Shown one piece after another: positions 33,137 to 45,956 of a DNA stretch of 64,000 nucleotides; within the stretch, counting starts at the first letter, position 1, and each line of letters opens with the position of its first letter. The stretch spans positions 42,896,986-42,960,985 of the forward strand of contig OZ022345.1 of NCBI GenBank assembly GCA_963989245.1, in the 5' to 3' direction. The DNA is from Nansenia antarctica (lineage: Eukaryota > Chordata > Actinopteri > Argentiniformes > Microstomatidae). The notes under the pieces were generated by a model. The model worked only from the letters and a program-made list of their open reading frames with translations, was not told where the DNA came from and did no database searches. Made by a program: the position numbers and the translations under genes.

Positions 33137-34039
33137 CTAGTCTTCTCCAGCTGTTGCAGTGTTGATGCGACGATCATAGAACTCTTTAGCCTCTTCGGGT
33201 GTCTGGAACTCGAATGTCTTGTTCTGAAAGGTGACGCGGAGTCTGGCCGGGTGGAGCAGACTGAACTGGATCTTCTTGTGATAAAGAGCTGATTTGATGT
33301 CGTTAAATGCTGCTCGTTTCTTGGAAAGGGCCGCGCTCAAGTCAGGGTAACATCTGATGGTTCTGTCGTGGTAGCGCAATTCGTGCTGCCTGGCCCAACG
33401 CAGCGCGCGCTCCTTCTCCTGATAGCGAAGGAAACACACCACGAACGGCCGTGGCGGAGCACCCTCCCTGGGCTTGGGACGGAGGGAGCGGTGCGCCCTC
33501 TCCAGCTCCGGTGGTTTCTCAAATACTTCCTTTCCCATAACTTCCACCAACATCTCAGATATGAATTGGATCGGGTCCTGGCCGTGTTCGCTGCCCTCAG
33601 GTATGTTAACAATGCGTAGATTAACCCGGCGAGATCTATTCTCAAGGTCTTCAATTTTATCCATAAGGGACGCGTTGGCTGTTTGTAGTGTCTCCACTGT
33701 TTTCTCCGTGGCATTGACCCGTTCGAAGTTTTCACCTGTTATGGTTTCCATCGAGACCAAGCGGCTTTGGAATGAGTTAACAGTGGTTCGCAAGGAATCG
33801 ACAGAGTCTTGTAATGGTTTCACAGAGTCTCTGATCAGAGTGGACATATCTTCATAAAGGCTGGCACGTTGTTTTGCCAATTCCGAAATTAACTTCGTCA
33901 TAGAGAGCGTGTCTTCATTGTCCTCCTCCGCCTGGCTAGCATTGGTGGTAGATGCAGCGGCCATTGTTGCTGCTAGTTTGCTGCTCAGAGATCTAGTTTT
34001 TGTCGCTGTATCTGGTTGTTTTCCTTTATAAATCGGCAT
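33137..34039 (-). CDS. LINE ORF1 RNA-binding protein
   Basis: An intact frame of 300 residues from an ATG at 34039: basic N-terminus, a long coiled coil (about residues 50-140; SLRTTVNSFQSRLVSMETIT), the L1 ORF1 RRM-type core (LENRSRRVNLRIVNIPEGSE) and the C-terminal domain (LHPARLRVTFQNKTFEFQTP). ORF1 proteins trimerise and package LINE RNA in the cytoplasm. It is followed by an 800-bp spacer before ORF2. Confidence 0.85.
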   Translation of the reverse strand: MPIYKGKQPDTATKTRSLSSKLAATMAAASTTNASQAEEDNEDTLSMTKLISELAKQRASLYEDMSTLIRDSVKPLQDSVDSLRTTVNSFQSRLVSMETITGENFERVNATEKTVETLQTANASLMDKIEDLENRSRRVNLRIVNIPEGSEHGQDPIQFISEMLVEVMGKEVFEKPPELERAHRSLRPKPREGAPPRPFVVCFLRYQEKERALRWARQHELRYHDRTIRCYPDLSAALSKKRAAFNDIKSALYHKKIQFSLLHPARLRVTFQNKTFEFQTPEEAKEFYDRRINTATAGED

Positions 34040-34520
34040 TTCTTGTTTGAAACTGAACTATATCTTTATGCCCACAATTTGGGAGTGCTTCGTAAGAGAT
34101 TAGCTACATGTACAAGTTAGAATATAAGTGAATTGTCGGGAGCTCCTCTTTCAACCGTCTTCCTTCTACATATCCAAACCGGAAGCCCCAGTGACACTTT
34201 CTTTTGTAATTCGCACTCCTGATATTCTTGATATTCGTAATAATTAAGTATAATAATTAAGTAAATAAGATACAGGCTACGTTCATCACGACTCAAGACG
34301 GGTGAATCTGTGCAAATTTTTTAATTGATTTTTCTTCAGGGAATGGTACAAGGGAGTGGTAACATGTAAAAGAACAAAAGAGAAATAGAATAACAAAAAT
34401 CCAGTAGAAACCTCCCCCCCCCCCCCTCTCCCAATCTCCCTTTACCCCAGCAGTCCCCTACCTCCCCCTCCTCCCACACGTCCCTCCCGCCACAAACCTC
34501 CAACCCACCCGCCCAATCAC

Positions 34521-34545
34521 AGCAATTCTTGACGTTCTTCTTCGT
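34521..34545 (-). repeat. 3' exon cassette, copy 3 (short upstream part)
   Basis: The codons around EERQELL of the terminal module, cut from the rest of the cassette at 28184 by the inserted LINE. The five-base AGCAA is found at both junctions. Confidence 0.7.
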
Positions 34546-35188
34546 CTTCAGTCAGTTTCAATTTAGCCTCTATTTCCTCTCTCTGTATTTTGTCCAATTG
34601 AAGAAAAGCAGGCTCCTGGACCTTCCCTTCCAGCCGGTGGGCGTTCTTCTTCATCCACTCCGCTCCGCTCCCAGGAGGGTGGACTTGCCACGGTCTACAA
34701 GACAAAAACAGTTTAAAGTCCTCTTACAGTGGTCCATAGAAACAGTTCTACAGCCAGTGGTGTAGTGGCACCGTTTTCATATAAGGTTATAGTAACATAC
34801 AGTACTGGTGAAGAGAAACATACCCAAGTTGTCGTCTTCTGTCCTCTTTTTTTTGGCGTCTTCCTCTCGCATTGTTGCGGCATAGCTGTGGTCATTTCTT
34901 ATGGCATTGCTGCCCACCACACTGTCAGACCGCTCACACTGAAGGAATAAAATGCATGGTGCAATCACAACTATTGAACTAACAAAAAACACTATTATTT
35001 ACCATTCAGCATCATACTCACCTCCTGTTCCCTCTTCCGCTTGTTTGCCCATAGGACCTCATCCCCAACTTTGAAGTCAAAGGATTTGACCCCCTTTTTG
35101 TTCCGGGCCTGGTGGTAGGCTGACGTGATGCAGTGTTTGACACCCAGAGCCTCAAAAACACCACGGTTGACTTGCAGATGCACTAGTG

Positions 35189-37639
35189 CAGCGTTTCCCA
35201 AACTGTGGGTCGCGACCCCCTAGTGGGGCGCGGGGGTACTGCAGGGGGGGCGCAGAAATAATATGGGAGGGGAAAAAAATGCACACACAAGAGCTGTAAA
35301 CAAACACTGCTTGCTTAAGGTTACCATCAGGGGTGTTGTGGGCGTTGGATGATAAAAATGAGAACCTGAATGGAGCGCAGGCCATAAACTGTAACAAAGA
35401 GGCAGCGAGGGGGCTCCATTCACGTCATTGACGCGCGCTCCATTCACGTCATTGACGCGCGCACTCCCTCCTCCAGCTATCTAGCAGCAACAACAACAAT
35501 GGATAAGTTTATGAAAGAGCCAGAAGCTAAACGAAAAGCGAAGGAGCCCATGACAAACGTCCCAAAGCCAAAGTCAAGAAAGTATGACGATACATACCTC
35601 TCCCTGGGCTTCACGTCTAATGTGGTCGGTGCGGAGGAACGACCACTGTGTGTCCTCTGTCTCAAAACTTTAGCGGCAGAAAGCATGAAGCCTAGCAAGT
35701 TGAAACGTCACTTGGAGACCACACACCCGACTGATGTGAAGAAGCCCCTCGATTTCTTCAAGAGAAAACTCCAAGAATACCGTGGTCAGCAGAGCCGTTT
35801 CGTTAAAACAGCATCTGTTACGTCTAATGCTCAACTTGCCTCCTACAAAGTGGCATATCGTATCGCCCAGTCTAAAAAACCACACACCATCGCTGAGGAG
35901 TTAATACTCCCTGCTGCAATAGATATGGTTTCACATATGATAGACGAGGCAACAGCCCAAAAACTCAAAGCTATCCCCCTGTCAAACAACACTATTGCGA
36001 GACGCATCAATGACATCTCAGAAGACATGAAAGAGCAGCTTGTTGAGAAAATAAAAGACCAACGCTTTGCGCTCCAGGTAGACGAGGCCACAGATAGTAA
36101 CAAGGACTGTCTGTTAATAGCGTATGTCAGATACATTGATGCGGAGGGTTTGAGCGAGGATTTGCTATTTTGCAACTATGTCCCAAACAGAGCAACAGCT
36201 GATGAACTGTTCAAAATCATAGACAAATACCTGAGTGAAGCCGATCTGAAATGGGAGGACTGTGTGGGGATATGCACCGACGGTGCCCAGGCCATGGCAG
36301 GAAAACGGGGAGGGCTCCAGACGCTCATCAAGCGCGTTGCACCGAAAGCAGTGTGGACTCACTGCATAATACACAGGGAGGCACTCGCGTCAAAGCAGCT
36401 GAGTCCAGAGTTGAATGACGTTTTGTCTCATGTTATCACCACCGTCAATTACATAAAAACAAGACCACTGAAAGCTCGCATTTTTCCCGCTTTGTGCGAG
36501 GAGATGGGCTCCGAGCACACAGCCGTGCTATTTCACAGCGAGTCGCGTTGGCTCTCTCGCGGAAAGGTGTTGTCCAGGGTGCTATCGCTGAAAGATGAGA
36601 TCCGAATCTACTTGGAGGAGGAAGGGAACGAACTTGCCAGCAAGTTTAATGATGAAGACTTCCTCATGAAATTGGCCTACCTAAGCGACATGTTTGAGAA
36701 GCTCAATGAATTGAATCTACAGTTGCAGGGCAACAACACACACCTTCCACATCTGGCAGACAGGATACAATCTTTCACACGGAAACTGGACATGTGGGGC
36801 AGGAGACTTGAACAGGGGGACATCGACTCATTTGGGAATCTGAAGGCATTCATCGAGACCAATGAGCTGCAGAGCACAGTGGTTCCATGTATGAGAGTGC
36901 ACATCTCAGCCCTGAAACAAAGCTTCCAGAAATACTTCTCTGTGGATGACAGTGCCAAATACGACTGGATTAGAGATCCATTTGTTGCACCACCACCTGC
37001 CATGTTCAGCACTGCGGAAGAGGAACAGTACATCGACATGACTTCAGAGTCAACCATGAGGCTGCAGTTCACATCCACGACTTTGGCTGGGTTTTGGATT
37101 GGAGTGGAGAAGGACTACCCTCTCATTGGACAGAAAGCTGTGGGAATACTGCTGCCTTTTGCAACATCGTACCTGTGTGAGATAGGCTTTTCTGCTGTTG
37201 CTGCTATCAAAAGCAAATACAGGTCGAAGTTGAACATTGAGAATGAACTGAGAGTGGCAGTCTCAAAACAACAACCCCGCTTTGAGAAGATTTGCAAGGC
37301 AAAGCAAGCACACACAAGTCATTGATCGTAATTGTGATAGAAATGTGAGGAGTAAGAATAGTGATGCAGTAGAAATTAGTTAATGTTGATATGTTGAATA
37401 TTTCAGTGGCACAGGATCATTTGCCAAGCACTTATGTTCCTTTTCAAACCATAATAAAATATAAAACTATAGTTGGATATACTGTATGTGTCTTGTTATT
37501 ATTAGAAGAGAAAATGTAATGTTTTTACAACTTTATACAATTAATTATATCAATCTAGGTGGGAACCGGGTTAGGGGGGGCTCGAAAATATTTCCAATTA
37601 CCCAAGGGGGGCCTGATTGAAAAAGTTTGGGAACCACTG
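35189..37639 (+). mobile_element. complete autonomous hAT transposon
   Basis: Ends: CAGCGTTTCCCAAACTGTGG at 35189 and, read inward from the other side, CAGTGGTTCCCAAACTTTTT (37639 downwards). They are imperfect terminal inverted repeats of about 16 bp. The 8-bp target-site duplication CACTAGTG is perfect (35181-35188 and 37640-37647). Length is 2451 bp with an uninterrupted transposase gene. It sits within an exon/intron border of the integrase-derived gene. Confidence 0.92.
35499..37325 (+). CDS. hAT transposase (ZBED/Buster-like), intact
   Basis: ATG at 35499, 608 residues. Near the N-terminus is a BED-type zinc finger with a CVLCLKTL Cys pair and KRHLETTHPT His pair (about residues 50-75), which binds the element ends. 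The RNase H-like catalytic region follows: FALQVDEATDSNKDCLLIAY holds the first Asp, and CVGICTDGAQAMAGKRGGLQ the second. A large all-alpha insertion follows. The C-terminus carries the hAT dimerisation region (SYLCEIGFSAVAAIKSKYRS) including the expected acidic catalytic residue region. No stop or frame break is present and the ends are intact, so the element may be mobile or recently so. Fish and mammals also have domesticated ZBED relatives; the flanking TIRs and TSD argue for a transposon here. Confidence 0.9.
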   Translation: MDKFMKEPEAKRKAKEPMTNVPKPKSRKYDDTYLSLGFTSNVVGAEERPLCVLCLKTLAAESMKPSKLKRHLETTHPTDVKKPLDFFKRKLQEYRGQQSRFVKTASVTSNAQLASYKVAYRIAQSKKPHTIAEELILPAAIDMVSHMIDEATAQKLKAIPLSNNTIARRINDISEDMKEQLVEKIKDQRFALQVDEATDSNKDCLLIAYVRYIDAEGLSEDLLFCNYVPNRATADELFKIIDKYLSEADLKWEDCVGICTDGAQAMAGKRGGLQTLIKRVAPKAVWTHCIIHREALASKQLSPELNDVLSHVITTVNYIKTRPLKARIFPALCEEMGSEHTAVLFHSESRWLSRGKVLSRVLSLKDEIRIYLEEEGNELASKFNDEDFLMKLAYLSDMFEKLNELNLQLQGNNTHLPHLADRIQSFTRKLDMWGRRLEQGDIDSFGNLKAFIETNELQSTVVPCMRVHISALKQSFQKYFSVDDSAKYDWIRDPFVAPPPAMFSTAEEEQYIDMTSESTMRLQFTSTTLAGFWIGVEKDYPLIGQKAVGILLPFATSYLCEIGFSAVAAIKSKYRSKLNIENELRVAVSKQQPRFEKICKAKQAHTSH

Positions 37640-38630
37640 CACTAGTGTATGCAATTAAATTAGATTAAATTACAATTATCAAATGTCACACATCACATAC
37701 ACTGTGTCTTATATACATAACTGTACCTCATTCACAAATTCCCGTCCTTGGTCGTTAATGATCCTCTCTACCAGTCCAAAGTCAAGAAGAATGTTGACTA
37801 TCTTCCTGGACACCTCATTGGCTGTTTTGGTGTAGAGGGTTTTTGCCACAACCCACTTGGTGAAGAGGTTGGTTGCAGTCAGAATGTATCTGCAATGAAA
37901 AATGCAGATTGTTCTCCATTAGCTACAGCATTGCAGCAGCTATTCCTCATGGGGTCCACCAAAAACTTGCTTCATAACTTTTATTGACTTATCCAATACA
38001 TGATGTCAGCCTATCTCACTAGCTTTAACCAAAAGGGGTTACACATACTTCTGCCCAACATTCAGTAGCTACCTTTTGCCCTTTGCAGTGGTGGGAAGTG
38101 GACCAATGAGATCAATCCCCAGGACACTCCATGCCTCTTTCACTTGGATGGGATGGAGTACAGGTGCAACTGTCTTTATTTTCTCATGATGTTGACAGCG
38201 GGGGCACTCATCAACCTTTAAAACAGTGACATTTCAGAGGAAATTATCTAGAGTCAGAGAATTCTTGATGTGGTTGAGGCGTCATGTTGGTGGTGGTGGT
38301 CAGCTGCTGGGCTCAGTGCCTTAGGTGCAGAACCGCTGTGGTTGAGGGGCTGCGGCCTGTATGATGGTCTGGGTGTTCCAGTGCAGAATCAGATTGTGGT
38401 CAGTATGAGAATTACACAAGAGTTGGAGATCTTTGAGTAAAAGATCATTGCTAACGGGCAGTGTATAAATTACAATGTTCACACACACCATGCACTAATA
38501 ACATCAAAAACTCACCCATTTTGTGACATCCTCCCGCAAAGTGGACCAGTGGTAGGACGCCATCACCTTCTCCAGCGTTTGGCGTCTCCCTGGATGACCC
38601 CCAGTCCCATGGTTGTCGTGGCACTCCTTC

Positions 38631-38860
38631 AGATCAAATCAAACTTCATTTGTATAGCCCATTTCTCACAAAAATGTGACACAATGTGCTTCACAGAGAG
38701 CAAAGAAGATAAAACAACAATAGAACAGATGAAACAACAATAAAGACAGACATTTAAAAGGCGAGATTGAATAAGTAGGTTTTGAGGTCTCCAACAATGA
38801 TACTCTTGTCATAATTGGGAAAGATGATGGACAAGAACTCAAGTCAGATAAGAAAGTTAC
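38631..38860. mobile_element. short interspersed element in integrase-gene intron
   Basis: The motif ATTTGTATAGCCCATTTCTC and CACAATGTGCTTCACAGAG are hallmarks of a widespread fish repeat. It lies directly between the exons at 38940-38861 and 38626-38516. Its exact ends and class are not determined. Confidence 0.4.
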
Positions 38861-39269
38861 CATCAGGACATCACAAACTCCATCTTTGTTGCACACCACC
38901 AAGCGAAGTTTGTCCTTGCACTTATAGTACAACTCCTCACCTGATGCAGCAGAAAAATACAGCATTCATTTAGAAGTGCAAATATAAAGCCACTGGAAAC
39001 AGGTTTTATGCACACAATAGTTAGCAGATGCTTAATGAGACACTCAATTTTGATATAGGCCTATGAATTTTCGCCATTTCAAGCAGTGGCTTCAAGAGTG
39101 GATATGACATAGTTATTCACACTGACTTACCTTTCATCAAGTAATTCTTGGACGCCTTTCGAATCCTGTCTCTCTCTGTCGCCCATGTATCTTAAGGTAG
39201 CTACAGAGATTTGATCTATAAACAGCCAAAATTACTGATGGGTAAAAATGGCGGTCATCATGTGATCGT

Positions 39270-39968
39270 AAGTCATCGTTGCACTGGGCCTGGTCTTCAA
39301 GATACGCTACACCACAAAGACACCCAAGTACCTGTCAACATACTTCCAAAAAGTGAACAACGTCCACACATACAACACCAGAGGAAGCTCCACGAACCAC
39401 GTTCAACCGCGGTGCACCACAAACAAGGGGTTAAACTCGTTTGCAAACTATGCAGTAAAAATGTGGAACGCCCTTCCTATAATCTTAAAGGAGTGCAAAA
39501 CACTGCCCACCTTCAAAACCACTCTCAAAAAACATTTACAGGAGGCTGCAATCCGTAACTGGACCCTCTAAAACAACAAAAACAAAAACAAAAATCAGAT
39601 TAAAAGACCCGAACTACCCACTGTACATACTTTGTGTTTTGTCCCCCGCCCCCACCTGTGGTGTATGTCCCCACCTGTCCTACCCGATACCTTATGTTTT
39701 GTTGTATTGTTCTTCCCATGATGGATGTACGTTTATCTTGTAGATAGTAATAGTTATTTGTCTGTATTATCTTGTAGATAGTACTAGTTTTTTTCTTATG
39801 TCTGTCTTACATGTAACGATGAATTGAAAATCAAGGACCCCAATTGAAATAAGCCAGTGGCTTTCTTGGGTTTTTATCCTTTTAGTTGACCTTGTATGTA
39901 ATATGTACTTTCATGTACCTACTTCTGCAAACATTCTAATAAAGTTTTCAATCAATCAATCAATCGTC
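39270..39968 (+). mobile_element. 5'-truncated LINE (CR1/Rex1-like) with TCAA tail
   Basis: Encodes YLSTYFQKVNNVHTYNTRGS, then GLNSFANYAVKMWNALPIIL and FKTTLKKHLQE, the C-terminal end of a CR1/Rex-type reverse transcriptase (frame 39353-39571). A long 3' UTR with AATAAAG at 39938-39945 ends in a (TCAA)n microsatellite at about 39948-39965, the kind of tail these LINEs have. Confidence 0.75.
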
Positions 39969-40631
39969 AGCGAATCATAGCGCTACCGATGGCCGGAAAG
40001 GGCAGAACCTATGACCGGATCTGGTAGGGTCGGAAAAACCTCCAGGGTCGGAAAATCCGGTACTTACACCGCCACCTCCTCTGGGCTCTAGGCAAGGATT
40101 GAGCGGCCATTTTGGACCCTGCTAAATGCAGAGGGTGGGGGTGGTGGACTGTGCCATCTCCCGGGAGACTACAGGGGGAGGGATTGGTTTAGTTTAACTG
40201 TTTATATTATTTTGTCTAACATTGGCATTATGTATGCAAGTCATTCAAATGGCATAAATGTGTGTTGCATAACTTGATTGCTTGTGTTGAATTGTTTGAG
40301 TATAGTTGTTCATTTATGTATTAGTTTAATTAATTGATTCCCTGCATGATTTAAATGTACCTGACCAGGTCTATATATACCTTGAGGTCATCAGTGTCAG
40401 GAGGCTCGTGTTCTGTTCTTGTTCTGTTTAGTTATTAGTTAATTTGGGCCCGTCCATTACGTTATTCATTTTCCTTTGTAACCCACTGTTGGTTTTTGTT
40501 AACCCTGTATTATTTTTGGGTAAATAAAAACCCTTAATTTTCACATTTTCCCTGTGTCCTCGTGCCTATACTTGTAATGAACCTTTATTTTACCAGGGAA
40601 TTCCTTTGAGACGAGTCTCATTTTCGAAGGT
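39969..40631. other. LTR-like segment and short repeat at the inner duplication breakpoint
   Basis: A TATATATA box at about 40371, a CTCGTGTTCTGTTCTTGTTC motif and AATAAAA at about 40523 would fit a solo LTR spanning roughly 40150-40580, but terminal TG/CA and a target-site duplication were not found. At 40585-40625, TTTATTTTACCAGGGAATTC and GAGACGAGTCTCATTTTC match a common fish repeat motif; it directly abuts the breakpoint at 40632. Confidence 0.35.
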
Positions 40632-40907
40632 CTCTTCCCATAACTCAGGACCACTATAAGTTCGGAATGTGGAATGGACAAGACTGGCGGAGCAAATGAT
40701 CAGCTCAGCCAGATAAATACAACAAACCATTAATACTTTACTGTTTGTTTGTTTGTTTGTTGGTACCTGTTGGTGTGCTTCCATATAACTATAGATATAT
40801 ATACTATATATGTGTGTATAGCACAAAATGTCCTTTTGTAGAAGACTTTTTGACTATTTGTCAATTGACTCAAATCAAAGTTCAATGTTCGTGTTGAAGT
40901 CACAGCC

Positions 40908-41701
40908 TCAGGCACAACCACACTCCTCCACAATCATATTGGGTACATCTCGTTTGACAATGTTGTATTCGTCATCAAAGTAGAGCATAGACATGGTGCT
41001 GAGCTTGGTGGGGATGCAGCAGGAGTTGACAGACCCAGGGCTCATGCCTCTCATACGGTACTGGTTCACCACGGCTGTGTGGAAGGACGAAGCCGAGCCT
41101 GGAACCCCCGCCATGTACGCTGGGCAGCTGCCCTCACAGTAGTTACCGTAGTAACCCGCGGGGGCGATGATCCAGTCGTTCCATCCAATGAGGCGGAAGT
41201 CTATGTAGAACTGCTGTCGGCAGCACAGGCCTCCGCTGCTGCCATCACACTCCAGCCCCCGCTTACGGATTCGGTGCTTCCCCTCCACCTGCCGCGCCCG
41301 CACCACCAGGAAGGGCCTGTGGGAGGGGTCCGCCGGGTCCACCAGGATGGGCACCACACCAGATGCCTCACAGCCATCACACCGTACCTCCAGATCCTGC
41401 CGCCGGCTGCCCTTACCGAACACTGCCCTCACCACCTCCGACATGGGGAAGGTGTGCCAGCCACTGCGTTTAAGGTCCACACGCTTCTCAATCAGGGACC
41501 AGCGACCTCCCCCCGCCCCGCCTGCAGACCCTGCCTCCTGGTAGTGCACCTTCACCGTCACTTTCCTCCGGGGGCCTTTCTCTGGGCCGCCTGGCAGCAG
41601 CCTGAAGTACAGCCACAGGTTGGCCTGAGACACATACAGGTTTTGGTTCCCTTCGTTGGAGATGAGGAAGTATAGTCTTGTCTTGGAGGTCGCCAGCTCA
41701 T
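40908..41701 (-). CDS. inhbb: inhibin/activin beta-B subunit, terminal exon (right copy)
   Basis: Same exon as 5189-5982, same length, same encoded protein: acceptor CTAACAG at 41702-41708, furin site RIRKR, cystine-knot mature domain ending ECGCA. I noticed a single base difference (a synonymous Leu codon, CTA here, CTC on the left) near the exon start. Transcription runs to the left, towards the other copy, so the two are convergent across 34 kb. Exon 1 should lie to the right beyond 41708; the right arm and the DNA up to the window edge show no exon 1 candidate. If both copies are real and each has exon 1 outside the window, dosage of activin B could be doubled; if not, one or both are orphan exons. 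Confidence 0.88.
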
Positions 41702-41708
41702 CTGTTAG

Positions 41709-43769
<2,061 letters not shown>

Positions 43770-44350
43770 TTATTTATTTTTTACAAATCTTTTTATTGTA
43801 AACAATCAATTGACAAAAAGAAGAAGGTAATAGCAGTGCACACTGTTTACATTTTTTTTCTTTTTTTTTTCTAACCCCCCCTCCCCCACCCACAGGTATG
43901 TTTGGGCCACAAATAATAATAATGGAAAAATAAATAAAAATACATAAATAAAGGGGACTAGTACTACTAATGAAGGCAATCTGTAAGAATATGGTATACA
44001 TTAAGAAAATGAAAGTAAACATTGTCGTTATGATGAATAAGGGAAGGTTTCATTAAGAAGGAAAAAGGAAATGCAGTGGAGTAATCTAGGGCATCTCAGG
44101 GAGCTACCTGTGGCACAACACCAGTGTCCGAAGTGATTGTTCGTTTTTTGATAAGGTCTAATAGGGGGTCCCAGGTAGAGCGGAAGGATTTGAGAGATCC
44201 TTTTAAAGAGAATCTTAACTTCTCCATCTGAAGGCATTGAAGGACATCTCGTATCCATTGGTCGTGTGTTGGTGGGGAAGCCAAGACTGAATGTTGGTGC
44301 TTATCAACCAAACATTCTAACTCCAACATTCTAGAATCAATGCCAATTAT
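43770..44350 (-). mobile_element. 5'-truncated LINE 3' end (right-arm copy)
   Basis: Mirror of 2650-3235. The minus-strand frame (44329-44096) reads HQHSVLASPPTHDQWIRDVL, then LKSFRSTWDPLLDLIKKRT. The G-run/A-run 3' UTR differs slightly in length from the left copy. Confidence 0.65.
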
Positions 44351-44373
44351 TTTGAATCAAAACTAGGGGTGGG

Positions 44374-45930
44374 CATCAATGTTGTAGAATTTGACACTCA
44401 CCTTTTGATGGTGGCAAAGGAAGATGCTGTCTTCTTTGGAAGATACACTTATTTAGGTGTATAAGACTGAACAGAGAGGAGGGGGGGGTGTATAAGACTG
44501 AACAGAGAGGGGGGGGTGTATAAGACTGAACAGAGAGGAGGGGGGGTGTATAAGACTGAACAGAGAGGGGGGGGTGTATAAGACTGAACAGAGAGGAGGG
44601 GGGGGTGTATAAGACTGAACAGAGAGGAGGGGGGGTGTATAAGACTGAACAGAGAGGAGGGGGGGGTGTATAAGACTGAACAGAGAGGAGGGGGGGGTAT
44701 AAGACTGAACAGAGAGGAGGGGGGGTGTATAAGACTGAACAGAGAGGAGGGGGGGTGTATAAGACTGAACAGAGAGGAGGGGGGGGTGTATAAGACTGAA
44801 CAGAGAGGAGGGGGGGTGTATAAGACTGAACAGAGAGGAGGGGGGGGTGTATAAGACTGAACAGAGAGGAGGGGGGGTGTATAAGACTGAACAGAGAGGA
44901 GGGGGGGGTGTATAAGACTGAACAGAGAGGAGGGGGGGGTGTATAAGACTGAACAGAGAGGAGGGGGGGGTGTATAAGACTGAACAGAGAGGGGGGGGGT
45001 GTATAAGACTGAACAGAGAGGAGGGGGGGTGTATAAGACTGAACAGAGAGGAGGGGGGGTGTATAAGACTGAACAGAGAGGGGGGGGGTGTATAAGACTG
45101 AACAGAGAGGAGGGGGGGGTGTATAAGACTGAACAGAGAGGAGGGGGGGGTGTATAAGACTGAACAGAGAGGAGGGGGGGGGGGTGTATAAGACTGAACA
45201 GAGAGGAGGGGGGGGTGTATAAGACTGAACAGAGAGGAGGGGGGGTGTATAAGACTGAACAGAGAGGAGGGGGGGGTGTATAAGACTGAACAGAGAGGAG
45301 GGGGGGGTGTATAAGACTGAACAGAGAGGAGGGGGGGTGTATAAGACTGAACAGAGAGGAGGGGGGGGTGTATAAGACTGAACAGAGAGGAGGGGGGGTG
45401 TATAAGACTGAACAGAGAGGAGGGGGGGGTGTATAAGACTGAACAGAGAGGAGGGGGGGTGTATAAGACTGAACAGAGAGGAGGGGGGGTGTATAAGACT
45501 GAACAGAGAGGAGGGGGGGGTGTATAAGACTGAACAGAGAGGAGGGGGGGTGTATAAGACTGAACAGAGAGGAGGGGGGGTGTATAAGACTGAACAGAGA
45601 GGAGGGGGGGGGTGTATAAGACTGAACAGAGAGGAGGGGGGGTGTATAAGACTGAACAGAGAGGAGGGGGGGTGTATAAGACTGAACAGAGAGGAGGGGG
45701 GTGTATAAGACTGAACAGAGAGGAGGGGGGGTGTATAAGACTGAACAGAGAGGAGGGGGGGTGTATAAGACTGAACAGAGAGGAGGGGGGTGTATAAGAC
45801 TGAACAGAGAGGAGGGGGTGCAAGCTGATGATGTTGCTGGACGTAAAAGCTCATTTCTGAAGATTTATGGAATATAGATTGGAGCAATAAGTTTCAGGTC
45901 TAGTCTTAGGGTTGTTACCACCAAGACTGA
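44374..45930 (-). repeat. duplicated exon unit 1 carrying minisatellite array 1
   Basis: Flanks of the array are pieces of the exon seen at 49849-49961: the part GACACTCACC...CAAAGGAAGATGCTGTCTTC at 44390-44440 is its 3' end with donor, and TGCAAGCTGATGATGTTGCT at 45819-45838 its middle. The array replaces the codons in between. Beyond that, a segment at 45840-45930 (CATTTCTGAAGATTTATGGA) is shared with unit 2 only. Confidence 0.75.
44456..45821 (-). repeat. 30-bp minisatellite array 1 (about 45 units), stop-free on minus strand
   Basis: The plus-strand unit is GTGTATAAGACTGAACAGAG followed by AGGAGGGGGG. Units are 28-33 bp, differing almost only in the G-run (5 to 10) and loss of GA in some copies. 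The minus-strand unit has no stop codon in any frame; the three frames read PPSSLFSLIH, PPPLCSVLYT and PLLSVQSYTP. Frames of 503 and 456 codons are open across it. About 45 units is an estimate from length. Confidence 0.95.
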
Positions 45931-45956
45931 ATGTTGGATTAACCAGACGCGTCTAT

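Larger units (their letters stand above)
28185..34519 (-). mobile_element. near full-length LINE of L1/Tx1 type (plus a second LINE tail at its 5' side)
   Basis: The insert has a 3' A-rich tail at 28185-28200 (minus strand), a 3' UTR with C/G-runs, ORF2, a spacer with 70-bp repeats and ORF1. CAGCAA flanks both ends (28179-28184 and 34520-34525), a likely target-site duplication within the last exon of the integrase-derived gene. At about 34310-34519 there is an additional segment with GAAGAAAAATCAATTAAAAA on the minus strand that looks like the 3' end of another LINE, so the insert may consist of two nested events. Confidence 0.8.
28059..39187 (-). pseudogene. integrase-derived multi-exon gene (Ginger/GIN or KRBA2-like), broken by nested transposons
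   Basis: Exons with GT/AG borders on the minus strand: 39187-39131 (RDRIRKASKNYLMK), 38940-38861 (ELYYKCKDKLRLVVCN), 38626-38516 (CHDNHGTGGHPGRRQTLEKV), 38215-38073 (CPRCQHHEKIKTVAPVLHPI), 37889-37727, 35170-35022, 34938-34824, and 34694-34521 continued at 28184-28059. The third and fourth form an HHCC zinc domain; GIDLIGPLPTTAKG and NDQGREFVNE provide two Asp residues of a DDE core. The third (Glu) should lie after SAYH, but the exon at 35170 jumps from SAYHQ to a KSFDFKVGDEVLW region, so the catalytic Glu segment is deleted. The last exons encode an unrecognised charged domain and the shared terminal module. The gene is interrupted by a hAT element (35189-37639), a LINE (28185-34519) and a small repeat (38631-38860). 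No complete start region was found. Confidence 0.75.
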
